Shown: positions 1-8,898 of the stretch, in pieces
Position numbering within the stretch: position 1 is the first letter of the stretch
How the letters are laid out: every line of letters starts with the position of its first letter
Assembly (NCBI RefSeq): GCF_018271975.1
Contig: NZ_JAGUCN010000011.1
Coordinates: 62,001 to 126,000, forward strand
Reading direction: 5' to 3'
DNA from: Carboxylicivirga mesophila
GTDB taxonomy: Bacteria; Bacteroidota; Bacteroidia; Bacteroidales; Marinilabiliaceae
Length of the DNA stretch: 64,000 nucleotides
Notes under the pieces: model-generated
Database searches by the model: none
What the model saw: the letters and a program-made list of their open reading frames with translations, nothing else
What the model was told of the DNA's origin: nothing
Position numbers and translations under genes: made by a program

Positions 1-624
1 AATACTCAAACTAAATGGCTCCTCAAATAACAATGAGGTACTATATAAGATGTTACGAACATACTAACTCAACTCATTTCAGCATTTCATTAATTTTAAA
101 ATGCCACTTATCATGTGTTAAAAGCTATATATTTTGTTCAATTTACTTTTCAAAAAAACAGACTATAAAACTTGATTTTTTTAAAGATTCACTTAAAAAA
201 ATTGCTCTGCCGAAAGTGGGAGTTAAAAATGGACAGGTATCAATAGCTGCAAACATGACAATTGTCAGTATTAATAGGGATCCAATGAGAGATTTGTAGG
301 CACCTTCAGCAAAAACAAACCTGGGAATAACAAAAACGAAGTGGTAATTTTACAAGACGATGGGAATTGACCTAAAACAATAGCTATCAACACAAAAGGG
401 CATGCCTATAAAAAGATGTTCATTAGAGCTGAACGATGCACCATGCCACTGCAAATCGTATTGATTGTTTCTAAAGCAATTATTGTGCAATATCCATGGA
501 TATGCTCAGAACACCAGCACATTCATAAATTCGGAAGGAAACTTTCCTTATAATGCTCTTTTTATCTGACTAACATATAATCAAAAGATTAAAGACCGAT
601 AAGCAAACTTAGATGAGTTGCTCC
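1..624. other. AT-rich stretch without a convincing gene
   Basis: No reading frame here looks like an intact gene. A plus-strand frame (15-299) has an in-frame stop immediately before its ATG and a composition typical of noncoding AT-rich DNA. Only its last third or so (roughly 170-299) has protein-like codon use, so it could be the tail of a decayed gene. I see no RNA gene or repeat in the stretch. Confidence 0.5.
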
Positions 625-1014
625 TTATTCAACCTCCAAAAAGGTTTTAATGGCTCCCAGGTAATAGTCATTCCACCCCTCTACAATATCGTCATAGGCT
701 TCTTCTGGAATATTGGTATGTAGCAAATCAATTTGCACTTTGCCGCCTCCCTGAGGAAAGAACTTAATGGTTGCAATTGAAGGTTCATCTTGTTCGCCAA
801 AATACCACTCCTGCACTATTTTCTTTTCTTCTTCAACTTCTAAAACACGTCCAACAATATCGCCCTCCCACAGCGAGAACTCTGAGCCGGCCTCACTACT
901 CATCACTGCCGGATAACCACTCCAAAGCTCTATGGTAAACGGATTGATAAATGCCGCAAAAGCATCTTCCATTTCAGCCTTGACTTTAATACGTGTTTTG
1001 AAATCTTTATACAT
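625..1014 (-). CDS. SRPBCC / AHSA1-like START-fold protein
   Basis: A protein of 129 residues starting at the ATG at 1014. An upstream in-frame Met at 1062 would add 16 residues that do not fit the fold. It has the pattern of the AHSA1/START (SRPBCC) superfamily: an N-terminal strand (YKDFKTRIKV), a helix with the acidic/aromatic turn FINPFTIELWSG, a GDIVGRV strand, the EWYFGEQDEPS hairpin and a long C-terminal helix (WNDYYLGAIKTFLE). The family forms a hydrophobic ligand cavity; in Bacteroidota these small proteins are widespread and mostly uncharacterised. No signal peptide is visible, so it is probably cytoplasmic. The family call is fairly sure, the function unknown. Confidence 0.75.
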   Translation of the reverse strand: MYKDFKTRIKVKAEMEDAFAAFINPFTIELWSGYPAVMSSEAGSEFSLWEGDIVGRVLEVEEEKKIVQEWYFGEQDEPSIATIKFFPQGGGKVQIDLLHTNIPEEAYDDIVEGWNDYYLGAIKTFLEVE

Positions 1015-1116
1015 GGTATCAAATTTTAGACAAAGGAAAGCAAAATTGTTGAACCAATGCATTGCAAAATTGTCAATTTTGGGAGAGTAGTTCAGATCGT
1101 TCTCCCAACCAACCTA

Positions 1117-1914
1117 TTACAAAGGAATAAATACTTCCACCTCTTTACGTTCCTGACTTTGTTCCTCAAAACGTTTGCGAGTCATGTAGTATAATAAACC
1201 ACTGAATTTACGGGCATTATACGAACACATTTCCACACAGCGTGCACAGGCAATACATGCTTTTTTATTGGTTCTCTTAGGATTATCCTGATCAATAGCT
1301 CCAACCGGACATAAACGTGCACAAGCTCCACAAAAGTTGCAATTTGAATTAGCTCGTGCTGCAATCGGCACTTCACCTGCCACATGGTTGGGATGATGTC
1401 CTTTTAACCTTAACTTGCCGTCGGTAGTGAGCCTGGCATGCTTAACGCTTTGCTTACCAAATTGCCTGGCTTTATCAAGATCCTTCTTATCCGGACGCCC
1501 TTTTGCCACTTCCTGGAAAATTGAATGCCTGGCGACAAAAGCGCCTGAACTAATCGGAATAAAACCGGCATCGCTACATACCTGAACCAACTCATCCAAG
1601 GTGTACTGATAATCGTTATTCCCATAAACGCAAGTAATTACAGTTCTTGCTCCATTACCGTTGATCTGCTCAAGGTATTGGCGTGCCAATTCCGGCACTC
1701 TGCCCGAGTATGCTGGCACTCCTACAACCGCCACATCCTCAGGAGCAATACTAATTTTCTTCTGAAGGCCTTGCGTAATATCATAACTAACAACCTTTCC
1801 GGGTATTCCGGAGGCAATGGCTTCAACTACTTTTTTGGTAGATCTGGCAGGACTAAAAAAAATAGCATGAACCGTTCGGTTATGCTGTATTTCAGTTATT
1901 GATGGCTGCAACAT
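1117..1914 (-). CDS. EFR1-type flavodoxin/ferredoxin fusion protein
   Basis: A protein of 265 residues. The N-terminal half is flavodoxin-like, with an FMN phosphate-loop-like segment FFSPARSTKKV near residue 20, VVGVPAYSGRVP near 65 and VYGNNDYQYTLDEL near 100. The C-terminal half carries two 4Fe-4S motifs, CNFCGACARLCP and CIACARCVEMC. This flavodoxin plus 2[4Fe-4S] architecture is the EFR1 family common in anaerobes, presumed to move electrons between ferredoxin/flavodoxin pools and unknown partners. There is no signal peptide, and it stands alone on the minus strand. The redox role is secure from the motifs; the physiological partner cannot be deduced. Confidence 0.85.
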   Translation of the reverse strand: MLQPSITEIQHNRTVHAIFFSPARSTKKVVEAIASGIPGKVVSYDITQGLQKKISIAPEDVAVVGVPAYSGRVPELARQYLEQINGNGARTVITCVYGNNDYQYTLDELVQVCSDAGFIPISSGAFVARHSIFQEVAKGRPDKKDLDKARQFGKQSVKHARLTTDGKLRLKGHHPNHVAGEVPIAARANSNCNFCGACARLCPVGAIDQDNPKRTNKKACIACARCVEMCSYNARKFSGLLYYMTRKRFEEQSQERKEVEVFIPL

Positions 1915-2128
1915 GATATAATTAGCGCTTCTATAGTTAACTAAATGTTAATGTAATCGAGGCTGTTGTACCTATTATTTTCGTTGCAAAATTATTGAAT
2001 GCTAATACGCTAAAAATTGACTAAAATCACTTTGGTGAATGTTGCAAAACACAATTTTTACACAAAAAGAACTTGCAACAGTCAGAAGCGTTACAAGTTC
2101 TTTGTCCAAGCCATTTCTGATAATACAT

Positions 2129-2500
2129 TTATATGCCCAAAGCTTTAATTAAATCGGCTACTCTGTAAAAATGAATATTGGATATATCCTGCATCTTTCC
2201 CCTTAGCACCTCATGATCGAGGTAATATTGATGGGCTGGTGTAATAGGAAAGTCTTTATTATAAAACTGCAGTTCATTCTCCTGCACTTTAATACGATTG
2301 AACAGCTTATTCAGTTGATCAGTATGCTCATCAAGCACCATCAGCTCAACGGTATTAAGCTCCGAAATAAATTCTTCATCTTTCACTTCTTCATTCCGAT
2401 TCTTCAGAATATCAATCTCATTTATAAATAGTTTCAATCGATTCTTCCAGATCTTGTATTCAAAATCGAGATCCATTAAGTTGATGTTTCCCCCTTTCAT
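2129..2500 (-). CDS. hypothetical helical protein
   Basis: A 123-residue protein that I do not recognise. It is highly charged and predicted to be almost entirely helical, with heptad-like stretches (IWKNRLKLFINEIDILKNR and TVELMVLDEHTDQLNKLF). It has no signal peptide or membrane segment, so it is likely a cytoplasmic coiled-coil protein. The start may be 2500 or the internal Met at 2476. It lies just downstream of the bio operon on the same strand but is separated from bioD by about 150 bases, so cotranscription is uncertain. Confidence 0.6.
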   Translation of the reverse strand: MKGGNINLMDLDFEYKIWKNRLKLFINEIDILKNRNEEVKDEEFISELNTVELMVLDEHTDQLNKLFNRIKVQENELQFYNKDFPITPAHQYYLDHEVLRGKMQDISNIHFYRVADLIKALGI

Positions 2501-2649
2501 GCCGTAAGGTTTTAATCATTAGCCTTAAAAAGTTAGCAAAAAAAGAAAGAAAAAGCAGCATAATTCTGGATAAAATTTGGAAATATCACTACAACTGATA
2601 TTGAAAGAAACAATGTTGCTTTATGCTATTGCAGCCACAACTGCATTAC

Positions 2650-3333
2650 CTATTCGAACCAACCGGGTAATTCCAATTGCAGTTTCTCTGTTGCAGATTC
2701 ATGAACTATTGGCACCTCGCCCCACAAAGCTTGAGGATAATAAGACTGAAGATAACGCCTCAACAGCTTAGCCGAATCAGCAGTAATCTGAACCTCAGTA
2801 ACAGGATAATGATTATAAATAATCCCATATACTGGAATATTACGTGCTTTCAACACCTCTAATGTCAAGAGGGTATGATTAATGGAGCCCAAACGACCAG
2901 ATGTAACCAATATTACCTGGAAGTGGTGGTTTTGTATAAAATCTGCCACCAGCAATTCCTCATTTATGGGCACCATCAGGCCACCTACTCCCTCAACGAG
3001 CACATGTTCATACTTTTCATGGATGCATTCAATTGCCTTTACCAGCTTATCTTCCGATATATTTACATTTTCCATCGCTGCCGCAAGATGTGGACTGGCC
3101 GGAAATCTGAACAAATAAGGACACGTTAAGCCATTTATATCATCCTCCAACAGCTCCATTCCCATTAACTGACGATGCACAGCAATATCATCAGATAAAC
3201 TCTCACAGCCTGTTTGCGACAGCTTCATAGTGATGACATCTTGTCCCAACTGTTTCAAATATTTTCCGAGCAAGCCTGTCACCACGGTCTTGCCAGCATC
3301 TGTATCTATAGCGGTAACAAAATAAGTTGACAT
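2650..3333 (-). CDS. bioD: ATP-dependent dethiobiotin synthetase BioD
   Basis: BioD closes the ureido ring of dethiobiotin from 7,8-diaminopelargonate, CO2 and ATP, the penultimate step of biotin synthesis. At 227 residues it has the normal length. The P-loop IDTDAGKT is near residue 9, the substrate lysine segment reads KLSQTG (family usually KPVQTG), and VEGVGGLMVPI near residue 113 matches the family's VEGAGG motif. It is the last gene of the bio operon and begins 2 bases after the end of bioC. Cytoplasmic. The identity is secure; the KP to KL change in the substrate loop is a small oddity. Confidence 0.95.
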   Translation of the reverse strand: MSTYFVTAIDTDAGKTVVTGLLGKYLKQLGQDVITMKLSQTGCESLSDDIAVHRQLMGMELLEDDINGLTCPYLFRFPASPHLAAAMENVNISEDKLVKAIECIHEKYEHVLVEGVGGLMVPINEELLVADFIQNHHFQVILVTSGRLGSINHTLLTLEVLKARNIPVYGIIYNHYPVTEVQITADSAKLLRRYLQSYYPQALWGEVPIVHESATEKLQLELPGWFE

Positions 3334-3335
3334 AT

Positions 3336-4118
3336 CTATTTCTTTTTAAAAATCATTAAATAAGGATGATAGCTTAAGGGATACCCTTTTAATTCGACAA
3401 ATTGACCGTAGGCTTCACAATATTCGTTTAATTTACGTTTGTTCCACGAACAGGCTGATACACCGTTGACACCCGTGTTGCGCATATGTTTTAACACATC
3501 GACAGGCCTCTTGAACCAGAGATGCTCGTGCCACTCTTTAAAATCGATCATCTCAAAATAATTACTTGCTGCTGAAATTATCTGCTCCTTTGTTTTATAA
3601 TTGATGCCATTGCCCGTAGTAGCTTTTATCTCACGATAGTTATCAGGTCCAAATGACGACATTACCAAAAAACCTTTCGGCTTCAGTAGATCAGATAGTT
3701 TATGAAGAAATGGCTCAATTTGGTTAATCCACTGAATCGTAGCCCCCGACCAAATGCTATTCAGATCTTCAGGAAACTTAGTACACTCGGCATCACCCGC
3801 TATAAACTGTTGCCTGACAACATTCCCTTTCAGCATCCTCTGAATTCCCCCTTCCACATTATTAACCAAATCGTTTGAAGTATAGTCTATTACAGAGAAA
3901 TGCTGAAGTAATTGCCGGGTCAATAACCCTGTACCACATCCAAACTCCAATACTCGCTCCTGCTTGGCTGGCAAAAAATTTCTGGCCATATCAACCAGGC
4001 GAAGGGCCATCTCATGTTGTACCTTGGCATGTGCACAATAGGTTGATACAGCCGATTCGAAGCGCTTCTTAAGCAACACTTTATCTATCCGTAGCTCTAC
4101 CTGCAATAACTCACTCAT
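3336..4118 (-). CDS. bioC: malonyl-ACP O-methyltransferase BioC
   Basis: BioC methylates the free carboxyl of malonyl-ACP using S-adenosylmethionine, disguising it so that fatty acid synthase can build a pimeloyl chain. It has 260 residues. The class I methyltransferase motif VLEFGCGTGLL is near residue 57 and IAGDAECTKFP supplies the motif II acidic region. The position between the BioG-type esterase and bioD in a continuous operon makes BioC the natural assignment. Its start codon overlaps the bioG stop by one base (TAATG), which suggests translational coupling. In Bacteroides, BioG and BioC are often one fused BioGC protein (known from the family); here they are separate adjacent genes. 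Confidence 0.93.
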   Translation of the reverse strand: MSELLQVELRIDKVLLKKRFESAVSTYCAHAKVQHEMALRLVDMARNFLPAKQERVLEFGCGTGLLTRQLLQHFSVIDYTSNDLVNNVEGGIQRMLKGNVVRQQFIAGDAECTKFPEDLNSIWSGATIQWINQIEPFLHKLSDLLKPKGFLVMSSFGPDNYREIKATTGNGINYKTKEQIISAASNYFEMIDFKEWHEHLWFKRPVDVLKHMRNTGVNGVSACSWNKRKLNEYCEAYGQFVELKGYPLSYHPYLMIFKKK

Positions 4119-4795
4119 TATATATCAATTAAATGGATTAGTTCTTCCCAGTTATCGAAGCCGTAAAAGCAAAAATGTCCGTGATTCAGTTCAATGATGT
4201 CTGCTTTTCCTTCCCAGTAATGATACTGATTAGCACTTGGAAATATTAAATCACTTCTACTAATTAGCGCTGTATCATAAAAATCATCCTTCATCCGTTG
4301 ACCCCTAAAATGCTGCAACAGGAGGAATAACTCATTTTTAACCTCGGCAAAAGGGCGAAGTGGCTTGTTCTGATTAAAGCACTCCCATTGTTCTTGCTCT
4401 GAAAACATTCGACGCTGAAACTTCTCCAGGTTTCTGTCGTTGAGCCCCGATAAGGTACCCATTGCAATTGGAGCCGGAATGCCAGAATATTTATCAACAG
4501 GCTTTACGGTGCCATTAACTGCAATTGTACGACTCAGCATATTCTTAAGCGGATAAAGCGCCAATTGCGCCACCCAAACACCAAATGACCAAGCTATTAC
4601 AGACACCGTTTCATATAGATGGATGGATTCTATCACTTGCTTTGGTAAGGTTAAATCATGATAATCATATACCATTAATACATCACTGCCATCTGAACCT
4701 ACAGTTTTAAAGGGTTGTTCATCGCAACTCCAACCATTAAAAAACAGAATTAGCTTTTTTGAATCACTTTTATGTAACCATTTATATTCCATCAC
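4118..4795 (-). CDS. bioG: pimeloyl-ACP methyl ester esterase, BioG type (DUF452)
   Basis: This alpha/beta hydrolase is expected to cleave the methyl ester of pimeloyl-ACP, ending the BioC-primed chain. It has 225 residues. LILFFNGWSCDE near residue 15 matches the BioG/DUF452 oxyanion region, AWSFGVW (near 70) holds the nucleophile Ser in a GxSxG-like elbow, and NHGHFCFYG near the C-terminus carries the catalytic His. The start is either GTG at 4795 or ATG at 4792; the bioF stop (4794-4792) overlaps both, so translation is probably coupled. BioH, the enterobacterial equivalent, has a different sequence type. Confidence 0.88.
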   Translation of the reverse strand: MMEYKWLHKSDSKKLILFFNGWSCDEQPFKTVGSDGSDVLMVYDYHDLTLPKQVIESIHLYETVSVIAWSFGVWVAQLALYPLKNMLSRTIAVNGTVKPVDKYSGIPAPIAMGTLSGLNDRNLEKFQRRMFSEQEQWECFNQNKPLRPFAEVKNELFLLLQHFRGQRMKDDFYDTALISRSDLIFPSANQYHYWEGKADIIELNHGHFCFYGFDNWEELIHLIDI

Positions 4796-5946
4796 AAGTT
4801 GTTATTTGGTATGTATTGTAACATTCGCTCCATATCGGCCTGCTGCATATCAGATATTAATGAAATCCTAAGTCGTGCTGTATTAACCGGCACGGTTGGC
4901 GGCCGAATAGGAAAAACCAGGTAACCTTTGTTTTGCAGATGTTCGGCCAATTGCACAGCCACATCATTGGCCCCGACCAAAACAGGCATTATATGACTCT
5001 GGTGCACCGGATAGCCTTTACTGAACAGGGCCTTATACATAAACTCAGTCAAAGCCTCCAGCCGCTTGCGTTCATCAGTAAAATCAGCCATTTTCTCAGT
5101 GACAAATTTCGTCCAAGCCATATTAACAGGTGGTAAAGCGGTTGTGTAAATTAGGGTGCGCGACTTGTTTACCAATAAACGCTTAATGGTAGTGTTTACA
5201 ATTGCAAATGCCCCAACGGAAGCATAAGCTTTCCCGAGGGTACCCACAATAATATCGATACGATTGATTACCTGCTGTACTTCGCATAATCCCAAACCTT
5301 TATCACCCAACACTCCCACAGCATGGGCTTCATCAACATACAAAACACAGCCGTATTGCTCCTTAATTGCCACAAGTTGCTCCAGGTCTGCCGCATCACC
5401 ATCCATACTAAACACCGACTCGGTGACAATAAAAACCCGTTGATAAAAATGCCTCCGCTTATTCAAGATGGAAGAAAGTTGCTCGTAATCAAGATGACGG
5501 TAACGAACATGTTCTGCATCACTCAAGCGAATACCATCAATGATGCTGGCATGACATAACTTATCAGACAGTATCAAATCCTTCTTTTCAGTTAAAGCCG
5601 GCAAGATGCCCGTATTGGCGTGATAACCACTGTTGTAAAACAAAGCTGCCTCAGCCATATAATTGCACCTTAACAAATCCTCCACTTCATCATACAGCGC
5701 AGTATTACCTGTAAGCAAGCGCGAGGAGGAGGCTCCCAGTTGCCCTGTTCCAGCTTCTACCTGTTGCTTATAGAATGTTTCTCGCAACTGTGAATTATTG
5801 GCCAATCCGAGATAATCATTGGATGTCAGGTTGAGTAATTGCTTATTGTTGTAACGACAATAGGCACCATGCAAGGGCTCAACAGCCCTTAACTTGCGCA
5901 GCAATCCGGCGGATTCAATCCCAGCCAGTTGTTCATCATAAGTCAT
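4792..5946 (-). CDS. bioF: 8-amino-7-oxononanoate synthase BioF
   Basis: BioF is a PLP enzyme that condenses pimeloyl-ACP (or -CoA) with L-alanine. From the ATG at 5946 the protein has 384 residues, the family norm; the in-frame extension to 5988 lies inside bioA and is rejected. Visible hallmarks are [10 protein letters not shown] near residue 41, [11 protein letters not shown], the [12 protein letters not shown] loop near residue 200 that contacts PLP, and the Schiff-base lysine in [10 protein letters not shown] near residue 235. The start overlaps the bioA stop as ATGA. Other alpha-oxoamine synthases (KBL) look similar, but the operon fixes the function. Confidence 0.94.
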   Translation of the reverse strand: MTYDEQLAGIESAGLLRKLRAVEPLHGAYCRYNNKQLLNLTSNDYLGLANNSQLRETFYKQQVEAGTGQLGASSSRLLTGNTALYDEVEDLLRCNYMAEAALFYNSGYHANTGILPALTEKKDLILSDKLCHASIIDGIRLSDAEHVRYRHLDYEQLSSILNKRRHFYQRVFIVTESVFSMDGDAADLEQLVAIKEQYGCVLYVDEAHAVGVLGDKGLGLCEVQQVINRIDIIVGTLGKAYASVGAFAIVNTTIKRLLVNKSRTLIYTTALPPVNMAWTKFVTEKMADFTDERKRLEALTEFMYKALFSKGYPVHQSHIMPVLVGANDVAVQLAEHLQNKGYLVFPIRPPTVPVNTARLRISLISDMQQADMERMLQYIPNNNL

Positions 5947-7232
5947 TTTACGCCCTCCTCTTTTACAACCTGATAAACAGCTGCACATAACTTATTCAGC
6001 TCATCATCACGAATAATGAAAGGTGGCATCAGGTACACATTTCGTCCAAACGGACGCACCCAAACACCCAACTCAACAAAACGCTTCTGTACAATGGCCA
6101 TATCAACCGGCTGCTCCAGTTCAACCACACCAATTGCGCCAAGACAACGTACATCTTTGACATTGGATAATTGCTTACAAACACTCAGTCCTTTTAGCAG
6201 TTCAGCTTCAATGTGTTGTACTTGTTCTTGCCAACCTGATTTCAACAACAGATCAATACTGGCATTGGCCACTGCACAAGCCAATGGATTACCCATGAAA
6301 GTTGGCCCGTGCATAAATACCCCCGGCTGACCATTACTGATAGTTTCAGCCAATTGACTTGTAGCTAAAGTCGCTGCAAAGCTCATGTAGCCTCCTGTAA
6401 TGGCCTTACCCAGGCACATTATATCGGGCTCAATACCTGCATGCTCGCAAGCAAAAAGTTTACCTGTACGTCCAAATCCGGTTGCAATCTCATCAGCTAT
6501 TAAAAGCACATTGTAACGTGTACACAAGGTCCTCAATTCGCGCAGGTAATCGGCTGAATAAAACCACATACCTCCGGCCCCCTGAACGATTGGTTCAAGT
6601 ATAACCGCAGCTATTTCGCTTTGGTGTTTTTTTAATATTGCGTGTATCGCATCTATATCAGTCTGAATATCAGATGAACCAAAGCGACATCTTGGCTGAT
6701 CGGCAAAGAAATGTACCGGCAAAGCCTTACTGAAAATGTGATGCATACCAGTTACAGGATCGCATACCGACATGGCATTCCAGGTATCACCATGGTAACC
6801 GGAACGAATGGTAGCAAATTTTGATTTCTCACTTTTCCCTTGTGCAATCCAATACTGAAGGGCCATCTTCATAGCCACCTCAACTGCAACTGAACCTGAA
6901 TCACAAAAAAACACCTTCTGCAAAGATGATGGAGTTAGCTCGATCAATCGAGAGGCAAGCTCAACAGCCGGTTCGTGTGTTAAGCCGCCAAACATGATGT
7001 GCGACATGCTTTTCATCTGCTTTTGAACAGCCGCATTTAACACCGGATGATTATAGCCGTGAACAGCCGCCCACCATGATGACATGCCATCTGTCAGTTC
7101 GCGACCATCCTTCAGGTAAATAGTACAGGCTTCGGCACGATCCACCGGATAAACAGGCAACGGATTGACCATGGAAGTATATGGATGCCACACATGTTTG
7201 TAGTCAACATCTATCAGCTGATGTATATTCAT
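5943..7232 (-). CDS. bioA: adenosylmethionine-8-amino-7-oxononanoate aminotransferase BioA
   Basis: BioA transaminates KAPA to DAPA with S-adenosylmethionine as amino donor. It has 429 residues, full length. The N-terminal HVWHPYTSM and [16 protein letters not shown] segments are typical BioA signatures for substrate binding. The PLP lysine lies in [11 protein letters not shown] near residue 275, preceded by [15 protein letters not shown] near residue 245 with the PLP aspartate. It begins 11 bases after the bioB stop and overlaps bioF by four bases. Class III aminotransferase, cytoplasmic. Confidence 0.96.
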   Translation of the reverse strand: MNIHQLIDVDYKHVWHPYTSMVNPLPVYPVDRAEACTIYLKDGRELTDGMSSWWAAVHGYNHPVLNAAVQKQMKSMSHIMFGGLTHEPAVELASRLIELTPSSLQKVFFCDSGSVAVEVAMKMALQYWIAQGKSEKSKFATIRSGYHGDTWNAMSVCDPVTGMHHIFSKALPVHFFADQPRCRFGSSDIQTDIDAIHAILKKHQSEIAAVILEPIVQGAGGMWFYSADYLRELRTLCTRYNVLLIADEIATGFGRTGKLFACEHAGIEPDIMCLGKAITGGYMSFAATLATSQLAETISNGQPGVFMHGPTFMGNPLACAVANASIDLLLKSGWQEQVQHIEAELLKGLSVCKQLSNVKDVRCLGAIGVVELEQPVDMAIVQKRFVELGVWVRPFGRNVYLMPPFIIRDDELNKLCAAVYQVVKEEGVK

Positions 7233-7243
7233 TTCAATTGCAA

Positions 7244-8242
7244 TTAAGCTTTACAGTATGTGTTTTCTTCAAGCAGCTCATGATCAAGCTTAAAACCGGC
7301 ACCCGTGAAGGCTTCTTTATCCTGGTTGATATTGGTTCCTACTGTTGTTAAATAATCGCCTACCAATGCCGCACTCACACCTGCTTTTAGGGCTTTGTTC
7401 TGGATATGACTAATCAGGTTACGGCCACCTGCCAAACGGATGTTAGCCTTAGGATTAATAAAGCGGAAGAGTGCAAAAGTGGTCAGCACCTCTTCATCAG
7501 ACAAAGGTGCGGCGGCAGCTAACTGGGTTCCTTCCACGGGCATCAGCACATTAAGCGGAATGGACTCAATCTCCAATTCAGATAAGGTAAACGCCATCTC
7601 TATGCGCTGTTCCATAGTTTCGCCCATGCCAATGATTCCGCCCGAACAAATACCCATGCCTGCAGCGCGAGCCGCTTTTATGGTACGAATCTTATCCTCC
7701 ATGGTATGTGAGGTACACACTTGTTTAAAGTACGAAGGAGCCGTTTCAATATTGCAATGATAATGGCCCACACCAGCTTCCCGCAACTTATCCAGCTGCG
7801 AACGGTTTAACAAGCCCATTGACGCACAGAGGTGAATTGGCGTTTTACGCTGGATGTTTTTATAAACACCACACAATTTATCAAGGTTACCATTGGAAAT
7901 AGCTCTTCCACTGGTTACAAGCGAGAAACGATAAACCCCTTTGCTGGCATTTTCTTCGGCCAGTTGCTCGGCTTCCTTTAAGTCAACCAATTCATACTCC
8001 TCCACATTGGTATTATGAAACATGGATTGTGAGCACCATTTACAGTTTTGCGTACACTTGCCCGACTTTGCATTCATAATGGAGCACATCTCCATAAAAT
8101 CGCCCTTAAAATGACGACGAAGTTCATCAGCTGCCTCATAAAGCTCCTCTTTGTTCACCAAATTGATTAAATCCAATGCTTCCTCCTGTGTAACAAAACC
8201 ACCTTCCAGAATTCGTTCCTTAATTTCTTGTACCATATGCAT
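7244..8242 (-). CDS. bioB: biotin synthase BioB
   Basis: BioB is the radical SAM enzyme that inserts sulfur into dethiobiotin. The radical SAM cysteines sit in CTQNCKWC near residue 60 (CxxxCxxC), followed by the usual [12 protein letters not shown] and HLCASMGLL strands; HYHCNIETA and GGIIGMGET are further BioB marks, and LAGGRN near residue 260 is the [2Fe-2S]-side arginine motif. I place the start at the ATG at 8242 (or 8236), giving 332 residues. The longer frame starts with TTG at 8263 inside a terminator-like hairpin and is unlikely. First gene of the six-gene bio operon. Confidence 0.95.
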   Translation of the reverse strand: MHMVQEIKERILEGGFVTQEEALDLINLVNKEELYEAADELRRHFKGDFMEMCSIMNAKSGKCTQNCKWCSQSMFHNTNVEEYELVDLKEAEQLAEENASKGVYRFSLVTSGRAISNGNLDKLCGVYKNIQRKTPIHLCASMGLLNRSQLDKLREAGVGHYHCNIETAPSYFKQVCTSHTMEDKIRTIKAARAAGMGICSGGIIGMGETMEQRIEMAFTLSELEIESIPLNVLMPVEGTQLAAAAPLSDEEVLTTFALFRFINPKANIRLAGGRNLISHIQNKALKAGVSAALVGDYLTTVGTNINQDKEAFTGAGFKLDHELLEENTYCKA

Positions 8243-8249
8243 AAAATAA

Positions 8250-8284
8250 AAAACCGCCAACAAGGATTACCCCTGCTGACGGTT
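8250..8284 (-). terminator. hairpin with U-run directly upstream of bioB
   Basis: On the minus strand the sequence forms a stem of about 13 pairs, including several G-U pairs (ACCGTCAGCAGG against CCTTGTTGGCGGT), followed at once by TTTTTT and then the bioB ATG about 8 bases later. It looks like an intrinsic terminator for the preceding 100-residue ORF. Because it sits within the bioB leader it could equally be an attenuator for the biotin operon if transcription starts upstream of that ORF. Confidence 0.7.
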
Positions 8285-8285
8285 G

Positions 8286-8588
8286 TTAATAATGTTCGTT
8301 TATTATTACATCACATGCTACAGCATCATTAGTTAATGCTAATACCTGTAACACATCCTCATTTATCTCATTGAAAGTTTCATCATCATCCTGTTCTGTT
8401 TTTAATGCATGCTGAAGCTCTGTTTCAACATGCAACACAACCTGACCAATCCATTGTACCAGGTCGACAGACAGCCGGCCAATATGCACAACATTACCCA
8501 GCGACCCAAAAATAGCATACCCTTTACGGCTCCACTTTTTGAATACGCAAATGACTGATTGTTTCTTATAACCGGATAAAGAATTCAC
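8286..8588 (-). CDS. small hypothetical protein upstream of bioB
   Basis: An ORF of 100 residues with a basic N-terminal segment (FKKWSRKGYAIFGSLGNVV) and an acidic C-terminal half (EQDDDETFNEINEDVLQ). The K-W-S-R-K-x-Y-x-x-F-x-S-L pattern gives me an impression of similarity to short conserved Bacteroidota proteins often found near outer-membrane receptor genes, but I cannot confirm it. It has no clear signal peptide. Its ATG is only a few bases downstream of a possible -7 box TAGATTTG (minus strand, 8600-8593), so the true start or promoter is uncertain. It ends just before the hairpin in front of bioB. Confidence 0.5.
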   Translation of the reverse strand: MNSLSGYKKQSVICVFKKWSRKGYAIFGSLGNVVHIGRLSVDLVQWIGQVVLHVETELQHALKTEQDDDETFNEINEDVLQVLALTNDAVACDVIINEHY

Positions 8589-8898
8589 GACGCAAATCTA
8601 ACAGATATTTTTTATTTCATGCAAGATACCCTGTTGCTATGCAACATATATACCTCAAACTTCTGCAAGGTGTTTATCAACGAAGAACAAAAAATTAGAC
8701 CAAACGGTCCATCTACACTTATGTTTATATACAGATATTTGCACCCTCTTAATTTACTATAATATCACTATCAATACTGATAAACAACCATTTAGAACAA
8801 AAACAAATAAGACAAGAAGCCGATTTAAGCAAGGCAAACTTCATGGAAATATCTAATTTAGCTCACCTAGTACCTCAATCACATAATAAACAATCAAC
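8589..8898. promoter_or_regulatory. divergent intergenic region (bio leader ORF / purF-like gene)
   Basis: About 310 bases between the minus-strand 100-residue ORF and the plus-strand PurF homologue, with no gene visible. On the minus strand CAAATCTA at 8593-8600 reads as TAGATTTG, a perfect TAnnTTTG -7 box of the Bacteroidota type, without a good -33 TTTG at the standard spacing. I found no convincing BirA-type operator or riboswitch fold by eye. Confidence 0.4.

Noticed and set aside
15-299. A 94-residue plus-strand frame at the left edge
   Set aside because: An in-frame stop lies immediately before its ATG, the first two thirds have noncoding-like composition and no motif is recognisable. 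At most its end is the tail of a decayed gene.
8243-8263. Longer bioB start at TTG 8263
   Set aside because: It lies in the terminator-like hairpin and adds residues absent from BioB; ATG 8242 is preferred.
8589-8898. BirA operator or vitamin riboswitch upstream of the bio operon
   Set aside because: I could not find a BirA-type inverted repeat or a known riboswitch core by eye.
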